64,000 bases of DNA from positions 23,257 to 87,256 of the forward strand of contig JNVT01000092.1 in NCBI GenBank assembly GCA_000737985.1. The letters run 5' to 3'. The position numbers and the translations under genes are program-made. A model generated the notes under the pieces. That model was given only the letters and a program-made list of their open reading frames with translations. It did no database searches and was not told where the DNA came from. This document shows, one piece after another, positions 63,202 to 64,000 of the stretch (the stretch's first letter is position 1; each line of letters begins with the position of its first letter). This DNA comes from Gammaproteobacteria bacterium MFB021 (GTDB lineage: Bacteria; Pseudomonadota; Gammaproteobacteria; Pseudomonadales; Halomonadaceae).

Positions 63202-63227
63202 TATCGGCGTGGGCGGCGGCGGGTTTA
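63202..63227 (-). promoter_or_regulatory. Sigma-28 (FliA) promoter of the chemoreceptor gene
   Basis: On the minus strand TAAA is followed by 15 bases and then GCCGATAG, against the consensus TAAA-N15-GCCGATAA. It is about 75 bases before the ATG at 63126. This is the class-3 flagellar promoter expected for a receptor gene. Confidence 0.75.
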
Positions 63228-63414
63228 GTAAAATTAGGATGATTCGATTTTTTTCGTGAATCTATGAAATTTTTCGTAACTTTGGATACCCAGATGTCTA
63301 CCCGCGGCAGGCGACCCTGCACACGATGCGGCCAATGCTGTAGCGGGAAGATGAGGCGCATCATTCGTCGATCGAACGCTGCGCCTTGGGGGCGGGGTGA
63401 GCTGAAAGACGAGG

Positions 63415-64000
63415 TTAGAAGCTTTCCCACTCATCCGCATTCTGATGAGAACGGGTGGGCTGGGACTGGCGCTGCGGCTGATGCGACTGCGGCGTGGGCG
63501 AGGCGAGAGGCGCGGGGGTGCGGTGCGAACGTGCTTCGTTATCGCCATAGCCACGGAAAAAGCGTACTTCTTGCGCCAGCAGCTCGGCCTGGGATTGCAG
63601 GCTGGAGGTCACGGTGGTCGACTCTTCGACCAGGGTGGCGTTCTGCTGGGTCACGCTGTCCATCTCGCCCACCGCCAGGTTGATCTGCTGGATACCGGTG
63701 GACTGCTCGCGGCTGGCCACGGCGATCTCCGAGACCAGATCGGTGACCTTCTCGACGCTGGTGACGATCTGCGCCAGGGTCTCGCCGGAGCGATTGACCA
63801 GCTCGGAGCCACGCGCCACGCGCTGCGCGCTCTCGGAGACCAGCTGCTTGATCTCGCCGGCGGCGTCGGCGCTGCGGCTGGCGAGCTGGCGCACTTCCTG
63901 GGCGACCACGGCGAAACCGCGGCCCTGTTCGCCGGCACGTGCGGCCTCCACCGAGGCGTTGAGGGCGAGCAGGTTGGTCTGGAAGGCGATCTCGTCGATC
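63415..64000 (-). CDS. Methyl-accepting chemotaxis protein, C-terminal part (cut by window edge)
   Basis: The last 195 residues of a second chemoreceptor; the sensory N-terminus lies beyond 64000. It covers the signalling tip ([20 protein letters not shown]) and the descending helix, then a Ser/Pro/Gln-rich linker ([20 protein letters not shown]) ending with NADEWESF, whose xWxxF fits a CheR/CheB tether. It is tandem with the complete receptor 288 bases downstream. The spacer 63127-63414 has the sigma-28 site of that receptor and no further gene. Confidence 0.95.
   Translation of the reverse strand, partial: IDEIAFQTNLLALNASVEAARAGEQGRGFAVVAQEVRQLASRSADAAGEIKQLVSESAQRVARGSELVNRSGETLAQIVTSVEKVTDLVSEIAVASREQSTGIQQINLAVGEMDSVTQQNATLVEESTTVTSSLQSQAELLAQEVRFFRGYGDNEARSHRTPAPLASPTPQSHQPQRQSQPTRSHQNADEWESF

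Overview
The window reads as a GC-rich (roughly two-thirds G+C) gammaproteobacterial chromosome. The best guess is the family Halomonadaceae (Halomonas/Salinicola-like). This rests on gene content (TRAP-like tricarboxylate binding protein, class III aminotransferase next to mmsA, cytochrome o quinol oxidase, many LysR-type regulators beside single enzymes) and on acidic, low-complexity tails or inserts in exported and membrane proteins. It is inference from content, not from a marker gene. No rRNA, tRNA, CRISPR, prophage or complete insertion sequence was seen.

Layout. 1-2.1 kb: end of a tct-type solute transport operon, a hydrophobic ORF remnant and a GFA-fold protein. 2.1-6.1 kb: DUF2252 and DUF2256 proteins and a DMT exporter divergent from a LysR regulator. 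6.4-10.2 kb: membrane diguanylate cyclase, AraC regulator, aldehyde dehydrogenase. 10.3-10.5 kb: a MITE-like palindromic repeat abutting a LysR stop codon. 10.5-14 kb: LysR divergent from a GST and an FMN/ferredoxin-reductase fusion. 14-20 kb: L-lactate dehydrogenase, MscS channel, lipoprotein, sorbosone-type dehydrogenase with a DUF2231 membrane partner. 20-25.6 kb: DMT exporter, then a polar amino acid ABC transporter, FAD amine oxidase and IclR regulator in one minus-strand operon. 26-33 kb: thiopurine methyltransferase; APC permease, nitrilase-fold amidase, aminotransferase and methylmalonate-semialdehyde dehydrogenase, with a divergent LysR. 33-39 kb: Na+ symporter with DUF3311 partner, M20 amidohydrolase, LysR, amidase. 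39-42 kb: LysR, SDR, MFS exporter. 42.3-47.7 kb: flavin monooxygenase and butanediol-dehydrogenase-like operon, divergent from an AcoR-type sigma-54 activator. 47.8-51.2 kb: HxlR-controlled reductase cluster and yghU. 51.4-54.5 kb: DAACS symporter, SolA-like oxidase, deaminase. 54.8-59.5 kb: HTH regulator and cyoABCD. 59.8-61.2 kb: catalase. 61.5-64 kb: two tandem methyl-accepting chemotaxis proteins.

How it works together. Most of the window is catabolic 'regulator plus enzyme plus transporter' modules for amino acids, amides, amines and short alcohols or ketones. The clearest regulatory circuit is at 45.2-45.6 kb. A near-consensus sigma-54 promoter faces the monooxygenase. About 130-160 bp upstream, in the spacer shared with the activator gene, lie two matching palindromes exactly 21 bp (two helical turns) apart. 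A second well-resolved promoter is a sigma-28 (FliA) type site in front of the complete chemoreceptor.

The most unexplained structure is that intergenic spacers repeatedly carry short, degenerate tandem repeats of 12-17 bp. They occur at about 3.68, 10.24, 11.56, 15.36, 28.26, 29.17, 36.45, 61.27 and 61.39 kb, with unrelated unit sequences. Other points worth a check are the MITE-like element, the near-identical chemoreceptor modules (6 silent differences in 433 bp) and the loss of the structural-zinc cysteines in the butanediol-dehydrogenase-like protein.
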